64,000 nucleotides of DNA from Tepidimonas alkaliphilus (GTDB lineage Bacteria > Pseudomonadota > Gammaproteobacteria > Burkholderiales > Burkholderiaceae_C). Where the stretch lies: the NCBI RefSeq assembly GCF_007556595.1, contig NZ_VJNB01000001.1, positions 1-64,000 of the forward strand, written 5' to 3'. Shown in pieces: positions 1 to 8,034 of this stretch (position 1 is its first letter; each line of letters opens with the position of its first letter). A program made the translations under genes and the position numbers. Under the pieces are notes generated by a model, which saw only the letters and a program-made list of their open reading frames with translations, did no database searches and was not told the DNA's origin.

Positions 1-310
1 TCGGCCAGCAGCAGCGCCTGCAGCCGGTTGCACCCGTACGACGGGTGCGCCAGCGCCAGCTCCACGATGCGCTGCACCACCTGCGCCGGTGTGCTCATCG
101 GGTGGCTCTTCGGGATCGGCGGCAGATTCTTCAGCCCCTCAATCCCATGCGTCTGAAAGCGGCGCTTGTACTCGTAAAACGGCGTGCGCGTCATGCCCCG
201 GCGCCGGCACGCCTCACTCACATTGCCCAGCGCCTGCGCCAGCTCCAGCACCGACAGCCGCTGCTGCGCCAGCTTCAGCTCCGCGTTCGTCCTTCTCTCC
301 TTTCGTCGAT
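1..310 (-). mobile_element. IS481-type transposase, N-terminal part, cut by window edge
   Basis: Reading the minus strand gives an open frame through the window edge. It contains NAELKLAQQRLSVLELAQAL, then GNVSEACRRRGMTRTPFYEY and KRRFQTHGIEGLKNLPP, which is the N-terminal helix-turn-helix region of IS481-family transposases. The DDE catalytic domain would lie left of base 1. No clear ATG precedes the conserved block: the frame opens after a TAA near 328 and the residues before TDRRK are read from ATA, so the start is uncertain. The IS end may be the TGT-initiated minus-strand sequence near 342 (TGTACTCTAAACC), but this is a guess without the other end. It is intact as far as visible. Confidence 0.75.
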
Positions 311-562
311 CCGTTATGTCAGGAAAGAAGGTTTAGAGTACATCTTATGCAGACCTGCGTGGGGTAAGTGCGCCCAAATGGGGCGCGCAAGCCCCCGGCG
401 GGGCTGCAAAAGGTCCCGGCGGGGGCCGAAACGGCTCCGCAAGACCCTCGAAACGAGGCCCGAACCCATCACATGAAACCCAAGGCCCAGCCGCGGCGTC
501 AGCTGCGGGGGGTGAGCAGACCTTCCTTTAGGGTGGGGGAGTGGACAGAGGGCTTGTCGGCC
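311..562. other. Intergenic stretch between IS end and catabolic operon
   Basis: About 250 bases with no supportable gene. It holds two short GC-rich inverted repeats: GCGCCC/GGGCGC with a 5-base loop at 370-386, and AGCCCC/GGGGCT around 390-404. Neither is followed by a T run in the plus direction. It probably contains the end of the IS element and the 3' flank of the catabolic operon, which is transcribed toward it. Confidence 0.4.
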
Positions 563-1486
563 TTATACAGACGGACCGGAACGCACGCGCAAGCGCAATC
601 CATTGGGCAGAGGAGTCGATTGACGAAGCACGTCTTCGGCCAGCCAAAGCGCTGAGCGCTGGGCGCGCTCGGCCACCAAGGGCAGCGGCAGTTGCACGTA
701 GTCGTCATTGAAGACCTCGAAGCTGTAATCACCCTGGTAGCCGATCTGGTCGAGCTTGAGTACCAGCTGCACCAACTGCTCGCTGTGCACGCCTTCGCCC
801 GGAAACACGCGGAAGGTTCGCGCGGTGGTCATACGCTCTTCGAATGTGCGTGCCTCCTGCCACATGAAGTCGGCGAGCTGCACCAGAAAAATCTTGTCCG
901 GTTGCAGGTAATCGATTTCGTCCAGCGGAGTCTGCGCGGCGAAGATGTGGAACGAGTCGATGCCAAGCCCGAGGTTGGGGCAATCGGCGCGCACCACCGC
1001 TTCCCAGGCAGTGGTGAACTCATTGACATGCCGCCCCCAGGACAGGGCTTCGTAAGCGATCTTGATGCCATAGGGAATGGCCAACATGGCGAGCTTGCGC
1101 AGATCGCGGGCAATGTGTGCCAGATCGCCGCTGGCATGGCGCGAGGTGGACGAACAGACCAAGAGCACGTCGCACCCCAGCGCCGCGCACATCTCCAGCA
1201 TGGCCTTGGCGATGTCCACTTTATAGTGGTGCAGGTGGCCACTCAGGCCCTCGAAATCGCGCAGCACCTGAAAGCCCGTGCCCCGCAGCCCGCTGGCCTG
1301 TACCGCCTTGACGGCTGCCTGCCAGCCGCCCGGGTGGCCGACCAGGTCGTTGGCCTTGAGCATGACCTGGCTGAAGCCGGCCGCCTGTATCGCTTCCAGC
1401 TTGGCCTCCAGCGGTCCGGCCAGGCTGATGGTGTCCATGCCAAAGCGGGCAATGGTCTGCTCGATGGAATGGGTCCGGCGCCACAT
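563..1486 (-). CDS. TIM-barrel 3-dehydroshikimate dehydratase (QuiC N-domain type)
   Basis: 307 residues of the AP-endonuclease/xylose-isomerase-like TIM barrel fold. The metal-site residues of the P. putida QuiC dehydratase domain have clear counterparts: E146 (IAYEALSWG), D177 and H180 (LGLGIDSFHIF), Q203 (FLVQLADF) and E257 (YSFEVFND). The first four keep the same mutual spacing as recalled for QuiC. The expected reaction is dehydration of 3-dehydroshikimate to protocatechuate. It is the last gene of the minus-strand operon, starting 3 bases after the stop of the VOC gene, so the two parts usually fused in QuiC are separate genes here. Hydroxypyruvate isomerase is the alternative annotation for this fold; the context favours the dehydratase. 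Confidence 0.75.
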   Translation of the reverse strand: MWRRTHSIEQTIARFGMDTISLAGPLEAKLEAIQAAGFSQVMLKANDLVGHPGGWQAAVKAVQASGLRGTGFQVLRDFEGLSGHLHHYKVDIAKAMLEMCAALGCDVLLVCSSTSRHASGDLAHIARDLRKLAMLAIPYGIKIAYEALSWGRHVNEFTTAWEAVVRADCPNLGLGIDSFHIFAAQTPLDEIDYLQPDKIFLVQLADFMWQEARTFEERMTTARTFRVFPGEGVHSEQLVQLVLKLDQIGYQGDYSFEVFNDDYVQLPLPLVAERAQRSALWLAEDVLRQSTPLPNGLRLRVRSGPSV

Positions 1487-1489
1487 GAT

Positions 1490-2413
1490 TCAAGCGCCTC
1501 CGGCTTCGCTGTGCACCAGCTCGAACACGACCGAGCCCAGATAGGTTTTGGTGATGGCGCCCCGGGGGTCGGTGTGGGCCTCAGGCGTCTCCACGAATTC
1601 CACGCCCAAGCCGCGCAGGGCCCGTACCGCAGCCAACACATCCGGCACGCCCAGGCCGATGCGCTGCAGGCGTTCGCTCGTATCGAACACGTTGGGCTCG
1701 GGCTCGACGAGCTGGATCAAGAAGCCGCGGGTGGCCGACAGCGCCGGCACACGCAACAACTTGCCTTTGGGCATGATGCCGAAGCGTTCCTCATCTGGAA
1801 TCGGCTCGGCGCCCAGGAGCTCGCGGTAAAACTCGATCCAGTCGTAGCTGCGGCCGGGGCCGATGTATTGCACGATCCCGAAAAAGTGGATGCCCGCCGT
1901 GGCTTGCGGATGCTGGTCCACTGTGGGGATGGGAACGAAATCGACGTCGTAGATCGAAAAATCCTGATAGCGGTCCACCAGATAGATGCGGCTGCCGCCC
2001 GCGCCGTGGATGGCGGGGATGTTGAGCTCCATCACCTCGGGATGGGTGGGGACCGCCCATGCGCCCCGTTCCAGCATGTAGTCGTAGGCGGCGCGGGCAT
2101 CGCGCACGCGCAGCGCGATGGCCGAGATGCTGGGAGCCTCACCGCCATGGTTGGCGGCTCGGGCGTCATCGGGATGGGCGTTGACGACGATGTTCAGGCC
2201 GCCTTGTCGATACAGCAGCACCTCACGCGAGCGGTGTCGGGCAATCGGGCGAAACCCCATCATCTCCAGCACCTGCCCCAGTGCCTGTGGCTTGCCAGTG
2301 GCGTATTCGATGAATTCCACCCCGTCGAGGCCGATGGGGTTGGACGCGTCGCTGAACGAGGCTTGCAACGGTTCACGGGCTGATGCGGTGGGCTTGATCA
2401 GGAAGTCGCTCAC
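1490..2413 (-). CDS. VOC-fold HPPD-like protein, split C-domain partner of QuiC
   Basis: 307 residues with two vicinal-oxygen-chelate modules resembling 4-hydroxyphenylpyruvate dioxygenase; the second module begins near GIHFFGIVQYIGPGRSYDWI. In bacterial QuiC proteins an HPPD-like domain follows the dehydratase barrel; here it is a separate gene placed before the barrel gene. Of the three iron ligands of true HPPD, the first His (GIHFFG) and the terminal Glu (VVFELVHSE) are visible. The second His position reads Arg (LQRIGLGV). It is therefore unlikely to be a working HPPD for tyrosine breakdown. It sits between the dehydrogenase gene (22-base gap) and the barrel gene. The function of the domain is not established by the sequence. 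Confidence 0.7.
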   Translation of the reverse strand: MSDFLIKPTASAREPLQASFSDASNPIGLDGVEFIEYATGKPQALGQVLEMMGFRPIARHRSREVLLYRQGGLNIVVNAHPDDARAANHGGEAPSISAIALRVRDARAAYDYMLERGAWAVPTHPEVMELNIPAIHGAGGSRIYLVDRYQDFSIYDVDFVPIPTVDQHPQATAGIHFFGIVQYIGPGRSYDWIEFYRELLGAEPIPDEERFGIMPKGKLLRVPALSATRGFLIQLVEPEPNVFDTSERLQRIGLGVPDVLAAVRALRGLGVEFVETPEAHTDPRGAITKTYLGSVVFELVHSEAGGA

Positions 2414-2435
2414 GGGTGGCCTCCGATTCGGTGGG

Positions 2436-3269
2436 TCAGTAGCTCAGGCGGGCCAGCGCCCGCAGGTGGTCGGCGCTGGTGCTGGGGTAGCCGAAAAACT
2501 CCAGATAGGCCGGAATCTGCTCGAACAGCATGTCAGCGCCCACCTGGATGCGGCAGCCCCGCGCCTGTGCGGCGGCGAGGAAGGCGGTCATTTCGGCGCG
2601 CATCACCACTTCGCCCACAAACGTTTGCGCCGAGAGCCGATCCATGTCGATCGGCAGAGGGTCGCCCTCGTTCATTCCCAGAGGCGAGGCGTTGACCACC
2701 AGGTCGCAGCCTTGCGGGTCACGTGTGTGCAACCGTACCGACAGGGTGGGGAAGTGCGCCTGCAGGCGGGCGGCCAGGGCTTCGGCCGCCTGTGGCTGGA
2801 TGTCATACAACCCCAGGCGGCTCACGCCCGCGGCGGCCAGCGAGGCCGCGATCGCGCTGCCCACGCCGCCGCAGCCCACGATCAGCGCCCGGGCGCCTTC
2901 CAGCGCCAGGCCTTTGCGCCGCAGGCCGCGCACGAAGCCTTCCCCATCGAACAAATCGCCCACGAGGCGCCCGTCTGCGCCGCGCTTGACGGCGTTGCAG
3001 GCACCGGCTACCTGCACCGTGGGGCTGGCTTCGTCGAGCAGCGCCACCGTGGCCACTTTATGCGGCATGGTGATGAGGGCGCCGCGCACGTTCTCCAGCC
3101 GGAACAGGCTGCGCAACAGATCGGGATAGGCCTCGGGTCTGCAACCCATGGGCACCACCACGGCATCAATGCCGCTGGCCTCGAAATATGGGTTGTAAAT
3201 CATCGGCGCCTTGAAACTGTGCGTGGGGTAGCCGATGTGGGCGATGAGTTCGGTGTTGCCGGTGATCAT
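2436..3269 (-). CDS. Quinate/shikimate dehydrogenase, AroE family
   Basis: 277 residues. The substrate-binding motif reads HSFKAPMIYN (AroE: SxS type), the catalytic Lys is in TMPHK near residue 69, and the partner Asp is in LFDGEGF, where biosynthetic AroE usually has NTDG. The Rossmann motif is VGCGGVGSAIAASLA, and the second strand ends in LYDIQ. An acidic residue there favours NAD over NADP, which fits an oxidative catabolic role rather than the biosynthetic direction. It lies 10 bases after the TRAP binding protein gene and before the split dehydratase genes. Expected reaction: shikimate to 3-dehydroshikimate (or quinate to 3-dehydroquinate; no dehydroquinase is seen here). The exact substrate is inference. 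Confidence 0.8.
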   Translation of the reverse strand: MITGNTELIAHIGYPTHSFKAPMIYNPYFEASGIDAVVVPMGCRPEAYPDLLRSLFRLENVRGALITMPHKVATVALLDEASPTVQVAGACNAVKRGADGRLVGDLFDGEGFVRGLRRKGLALEGARALIVGCGGVGSAIAASLAAAGVSRLGLYDIQPQAAEALAARLQAHFPTLSVRLHTRDPQGCDLVVNASPLGMNEGDPLPIDMDRLSAQTFVGEVVMRAEMTAFLAAAQARGCRIQVGADMLFEQIPAYLEFFGYPSTSADHLRALARLSY

Positions 3270-3279
3270 GGCCCAGGGG

Positions 3280-4278
3280 TTATTTGCGCAATTTGCTCAG
3301 TTCGGCCATGATGGCATTGACCGTGGCCTCGCCCACATTGGCGCTGTGCTTGGCGATGACGGGTTTCATGCGCTCGCGCAGCTTGGCCACTTCGGCGGGG
3401 GGCAATTCGGTCACCTGCATGCCGGCCTTGCGCAGGTTCTCCAGCGTGCTGGCCACGGCGGCACGGGATTGCTCGCGTTGGTATTTGATGGATTCGGCCG
3501 CGGCTTCGCGCAGGATGCGCTGCTCATCGCCGCTCAAGCGATCCCAGAAGCGCTTGCTGACCAAGATGGACTGCGGGTTGTACTGGTGGTAGGTGAGGGT
3601 CAGATAGCGCTGAACCTCGTAGAGCTTGGCGCCGTAAATGGTGGCCAAGGGATTTTCCTGACCATCCACGGCCCGTTGCTCCAGGGCGGCATATAGCTCT
3701 GGGAAGGGCAGCGGGGTGGGGTTGGCCCCCAAGGCGCTGACCCAGTCCACGTTGATGGGGTTGGGGATGACGCGTAGCTTCAGGCCGGCAATATCTTCCA
3801 CCCGGTTGATGGGGCGGCGGCTGTTGGTGATGTGCCTGAAGCCCAGCTCGTAGTAGCCCAGCGCGACGAGACCGCGCTCTTCCAGTTTGGCGTGAAGGCT
3901 GCGGCCGAACTCACCGTCCACCACGGCATCGGCCTCCTGCGGGTTGGCAAACAGGAAGGGAAAGTCATAGACGGCGAAGTCGCGCACCAGGCTGGCCAGG
4001 ATGCCTGAATTCATCGAGGCCATTTCCAACGTGCCGCCTTGCAGGGCCGATAGGTTGGCCTGGTCGCTGCCCAAGGCGCCACCCGGGAAGATATTGACCT
4101 TCAGCGTGCCGCCCGATTTGGCCTCAACCAGTTCGCCGAATTTCTCCATGCCCATCACGATGGGGTGACCTTTGGCGTTCTGATTGGCAAATTTGATTGT
4201 CTTGGTCTGTGCGGCGGCCAAGCCGACGGTAGCGACGGCGGCTACCGCGAGAGCGGTTTTGAGGAATAGTCGCTTCAT
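3280..4278 (-). CDS. dctP: TRAP transporter substrate-binding protein (DctP family)
   Basis: 332 residues with a clear Sec signal peptide ending near LAAAQT. The mature protein has DctP features: KFANQNAKGHPIVMGMEKFG at the start, the conserved Arg region LKLRVIPNP, and ELYAALEQRAVDGQENP. It captures the solute in the periplasm and delivers it to the DctQM membrane pair encoded just upstream. The neighbouring shikimate dehydrogenase and 3-dehydroshikimate dehydratase genes make shikimate, quinate or a related cyclic hydroxyacid the likely ligand. It follows dctM by about 80 bases, a larger gap than elsewhere in the operon. Confidence 0.9.
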   Translation of the reverse strand: MKRLFLKTALAVAAVATVGLAAAQTKTIKFANQNAKGHPIVMGMEKFGELVEAKSGGTLKVNIFPGGALGSDQANLSALQGGTLEMASMNSGILASLVRDFAVYDFPFLFANPQEADAVVDGEFGRSLHAKLEERGLVALGYYELGFRHITNSRRPINRVEDIAGLKLRVIPNPINVDWVSALGANPTPLPFPELYAALEQRAVDGQENPLATIYGAKLYEVQRYLTLTYHQYNPQSILVSKRFWDRLSGDEQRILREAAAESIKYQREQSRAAVASTLENLRKAGMQVTELPPAEVAKLRERMKPVIAKHSANVGEATVNAIMAELSKLRK

Positions 4279-4359
4279 GGTGTCTCCTGCGGGTAGGGCG
4301 GCACGCGAAATGGGGATGGGACATAGCCGGCGTGCCGGTCGGCCTGATCCCAGACGGCA

Positions 4360-5640
4360 TCAGGAATAGAACCAGCGGTACGGAGCGATCACGATTTGCG
4401 GGAACAGCACCAGCAAAAACAGCACGATGATCTGGGCTAAGAGGAAGGGCCAAACCCCGTGGGCGACTTGTTGAATCTTCATCTTGCTTACTCCGGCCAC
4501 CACGTTAAGTACCGTGCCAACCGGCGGCGTGATTAAACCAATGGCACCGTTCATCACGAACAGTGCACCGAAATACACCGGGTCGATGCCGGCAGCCTTG
4601 ACAACCGGCATCAGAACCGGGGCGAGAATCAAGATCATGGGAGTCAGATCCATGGCCATGCCAATGACCAAAATCAGCAACATAATCACGATCAGCAGCA
4701 AGGTCGGGTTGTTTATGAAGGGCTGCAGGATGTCGATGAGTTGCCCCGGTAGGTTGGCCACGGTGATGAGCCAGGCACTGACCGCGGCGGCAGCCACGAG
4801 GAACATGATGATGGCGGTGGTCTTGGATGCGGCCAACAACACCTGATAGAGCTGCTGAAGGTGCATTTCGCGGTACACCGCGGTGGCCACGAACAGCGCA
4901 TAGACCGCAGCCACCACGGCCGCTTCGGTGGGGGTGAATACCCCCATCTTCAGCCCCACCAGAACGATCACGGGCAAACCCAATGCCCAGGTCGATTCGC
5001 GCAGGGCCTTCCACATCTCGGCGCGGCTGGCTCGCGGGGGCGTGGAAGCGCCTTCTTGGCGGGCCACCAGCCACCAAGTGATAGCGATGGCGATCCCCAT
5101 CAGGATGCCGGGCACGATGCCGGCGATGAACAGTCGTCCGATGGACACGTTGGCGGCGACGCCGAAAATCACGAACGGAATCGAAGGGGGGATCACTGGG
5201 GCAATGATCCCGGCCGAGGCGATCAGGCCGCCGGAGCGGGCCCGGTTGTGGCCGGCCTTGACCATCATGGGCATCAGCAGCGCTGCCAGCGCCGCCGTAT
5301 CGGCCACTGCCGATCCGGACAGCGACGCCAGCAACACCGCCGCCAGGATGGTGACGAAGCCCAGGCCGCCGCGCACGTGGCCCACCAGGGCCAGCGCCAG
5401 ATTGACGATGCGCCGCGACAGACCGCCGACGTTCATGATCTCGCCGGCCAGCATGAAGAAAGGCACCGCTAGCAGCGGAAAGCTGTTTGCGCCTTCAAGC
5501 ACGTTTTGCGCCAAAATTTGGGCATCGAAGAGATCCAGATGCCACATCAGCGCCACGCCGGAGAGCAGCAGGGCATAGGCAATCGGAATGCCTATGGCAA
5601 TGGCGCCGATCAGCGCGCCAACGAAAATCAGAACAGTCAT
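4360..5640 (-). CDS. dctM: TRAP transporter large membrane subunit (DctM family)
   Basis: 426 residues, almost all hydrophobic, with the dozen or so transmembrane segments of DctM. The typical opening is seen (GIPIAYALLLSGVALMWHLD) together with the conserved PFFMLAGEIM stretch and a late glycine/proline-rich segment (NGAIGLITPPVGTVLNVVAG). It forms the sodium-coupled transport channel and works with the small subunit DctQ, whose gene ends 13 bases upstream, and the periplasmic protein DctP. The length is normal for the family. Confidence 0.92.
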   Translation of the reverse strand: MTVLIFVGALIGAIAIGIPIAYALLLSGVALMWHLDLFDAQILAQNVLEGANSFPLLAVPFFMLAGEIMNVGGLSRRIVNLALALVGHVRGGLGFVTILAAVLLASLSGSAVADTAALAALLMPMMVKAGHNRARSGGLIASAGIIAPVIPPSIPFVIFGVAANVSIGRLFIAGIVPGILMGIAIAITWWLVARQEGASTPPRASRAEMWKALRESTWALGLPVIVLVGLKMGVFTPTEAAVVAAVYALFVATAVYREMHLQQLYQVLLAASKTTAIIMFLVAAAAVSAWLITVANLPGQLIDILQPFINNPTLLLIVIMLLILVIGMAMDLTPMILILAPVLMPVVKAAGIDPVYFGALFVMNGAIGLITPPVGTVLNVVAGVSKMKIQQVAHGVWPFLLAQIIVLFLLVLFPQIVIAPYRWFYS

Positions 5641-5653
5641 GCAGGCATCCCGG

Positions 5654-6202
5654 TCAATTTTTGGGGGCGGGGGAGGCGGATGCAGAGGCTACGGACGGCT
5701 CCAGCCCGTGCGGGCTGTGCATTTGCGCCAGGGTCAGGCGACCGGTGCTTATGCGCCAGATGTCGATGAGCAGCAGGCAGCCAGCCGAAGCGGCAAACAC
5801 CACGCCGCAGCCATACATCCAGCCCATCGACCAGCCTGTCACCGGGGCCTGCACATCCCAGTTGATGCGGGTTTGCGCTAAGCTGCCCTGGAACATCAGC
5901 CAGGTGGCAAAGAGCATCAAGCCGTGACCGACCAGCAGGCCCATGCGCTGCCCCAGCGGCGGCAGCCGTGCGATCAGCATGTCCACGCCCATGTGGGCGC
6001 GTTCCCGGATGGCCACCACCGCCCCCAGGAACACCAGCCACAGAAACAGCCAGCGCGAGAGTTCCTCGGACACGGCAATGCCGGAATTGAAGCCATAGCG
6101 CAACACCACGTTGCCGAACACCATGACGACCATCGCTGCCAGGCAGAAGGCCATGATGGCGCCGAGCACACGGCAATAGTGGTCCACTATGCGATCGACC
6201 AT
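5654..6202 (-). CDS. dctQ: TRAP transporter small membrane subunit (DctQ family)
   Basis: 182 residues with four predicted membrane helices (for example ALMAFCLAAMVVMVFGNVVL near the N-terminus) and the DctQ-like RWLFLWLVFLGAVVAIRERA segment with AHMGVDML. It is the accessory membrane subunit that pairs with DctM. AAGGAGA lies 7 bases before the ATG on the minus strand and fixes the start. It is the first transporter gene after the TetR gene; the 95-base gap contains a palindromic operator candidate. Confidence 0.9.
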   Translation of the reverse strand: MVDRIVDHYCRVLGAIMAFCLAAMVVMVFGNVVLRYGFNSGIAVSEELSRWLFLWLVFLGAVVAIRERAHMGVDMLIARLPPLGQRMGLLVGHGLMLFATWLMFQGSLAQTRINWDVQAPVTGWSMGWMYGCGVVFAASAGCLLLIDIWRISTGRLTLAQMHSPHGLEPSVASASASPAPKN

Positions 6203-6229
6203 AGGTGTCTCCTTGGATCGTGATTGTGT

Positions 6230-6243
6230 ACGAACTAGTTAGT
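6230..6243. promoter_or_regulatory. Candidate TetR operator upstream of dctQ
   Basis: ACGAACTAGTTAGT is a near-perfect 14-base inverted repeat with a perfect AACTAGTT core. It lies in an AT-rich island between tetR and dctQ, about 30 bases before the dctQ start. Size, symmetry and location fit a TetR-type operator. No binding data and no second copy in the window support it further. Confidence 0.5.
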
Positions 6244-6297
6244 TTTTTTATTAGGGTAAACCATGACCCCGTGGCAAACGGCGGGTGAAAAGAGGGG

Positions 6298-6996
6298 TCA
6301 GCGGTCGGCGCGCAGGTAGCGGACCACCATCTCCACCGCCAAGGCGCGGCGATGCGCCACCACGTCGGTGTCTGGGCGGTCGCGCTTGAAGATCAGGTCG
6401 AAGGTGTGGCGGTTGGAGACGTTGAAAAACGCCAGCGAAGAGATGGCCCAGTGGATGTCCAGCGGGTCCAGGCCAGGCCGAAACACGCCTTCGGCCACGC
6501 CACGGTCATAGAGCTGGCGAATGGCTGTGATCGCCGGGGTGTTGAGCTCCTGAATGAAGCGGCTTCGGGCCAGGTACTGGCCACGGTGGATGTTTTCCGA
6601 CATCACCAGCCGGATGTAGGGCTCATTGCTGTGGTGGTGGTCGAAGGTATAAGCCACCAGGCGGCGCAAGGCCTCCTCGGGAGGAAGGTCTTCCAGGTGT
6701 AAGGCGGCCTCGTTCTGTCGCATCCGGCGGTAGGACTCCTCCAGCACCGCAAGGTACAAACCCTCCTTGCTGCCGAAGTAGTAGTAAATCATCCGCTTGC
6801 TGGTGTGGGTGGCATCGGCGATTGCGTCGATGCGTGCCCCTGCCAGCCCCTTTTCGCCGAACTCCTGGGTAGCCACTTCCAGGATGTTGGCCATGGTGCG
6901 CTCAGGGTCGTTGGTGCGGGTGGTCGCCCGCTTGCGGACAGCACGGGACGTGCGGGCGGAGGGGGAGCGCGTAGCAGAATGTACCATCCGGTTCAT
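6298..6996 (-). CDS. TetR/AcrR-family transcriptional regulator
   Basis: 232 residues. The helix-turn-helix domain covers roughly residues 36-80 (ILEVATQEFGEKGLAGARID, then the recognition helix TSKRMIYYYFGSKEGLYLAV). The rest is a helical ligand-binding domain with FDHHHSNEPYIRLVMSENIH. A basic, Arg-rich tail precedes the domain; an internal Met at residue 4 is an equally possible start. It is encoded on the same strand and directly upstream of the TRAP/shikimate operon and is its likely repressor, with a pathway metabolite as inducer (inference). Confidence 0.88.
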   Translation of the reverse strand: MNRMVHSATRSPSARTSRAVRKRATTRTNDPERTMANILEVATQEFGEKGLAGARIDAIADATHTSKRMIYYYFGSKEGLYLAVLEESYRRMRQNEAALHLEDLPPEEALRRLVAYTFDHHHSNEPYIRLVMSENIHRGQYLARSRFIQELNTPAITAIRQLYDRGVAEGVFRPGLDPLDIHWAISSLAFFNVSNRHTFDLIFKRDRPDTDVVAHRRALAVEMVVRYLRADR

Positions 6997-7031
6997 AGCG
7001 GCAGTATATGCCGCCTGCTCGGCCTGGCGCT

Positions 7032-8018
<987 letters not shown>

Positions 8019-8034
8019 TTAAGCTTGTAACCAT

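Noticed and set aside
692-2383. 563-codon open frame on the plus strand
   Set aside because: It is antisense to the barrel and VOC genes, which have clear family motifs; GC-rich DNA leaves long antisense frames open.
1490-2413. Annotation as tyrosine-pathway 4-hydroxyphenylpyruvate dioxygenase
   Set aside because: One iron ligand is replaced and the gene context is shikimate catabolism.
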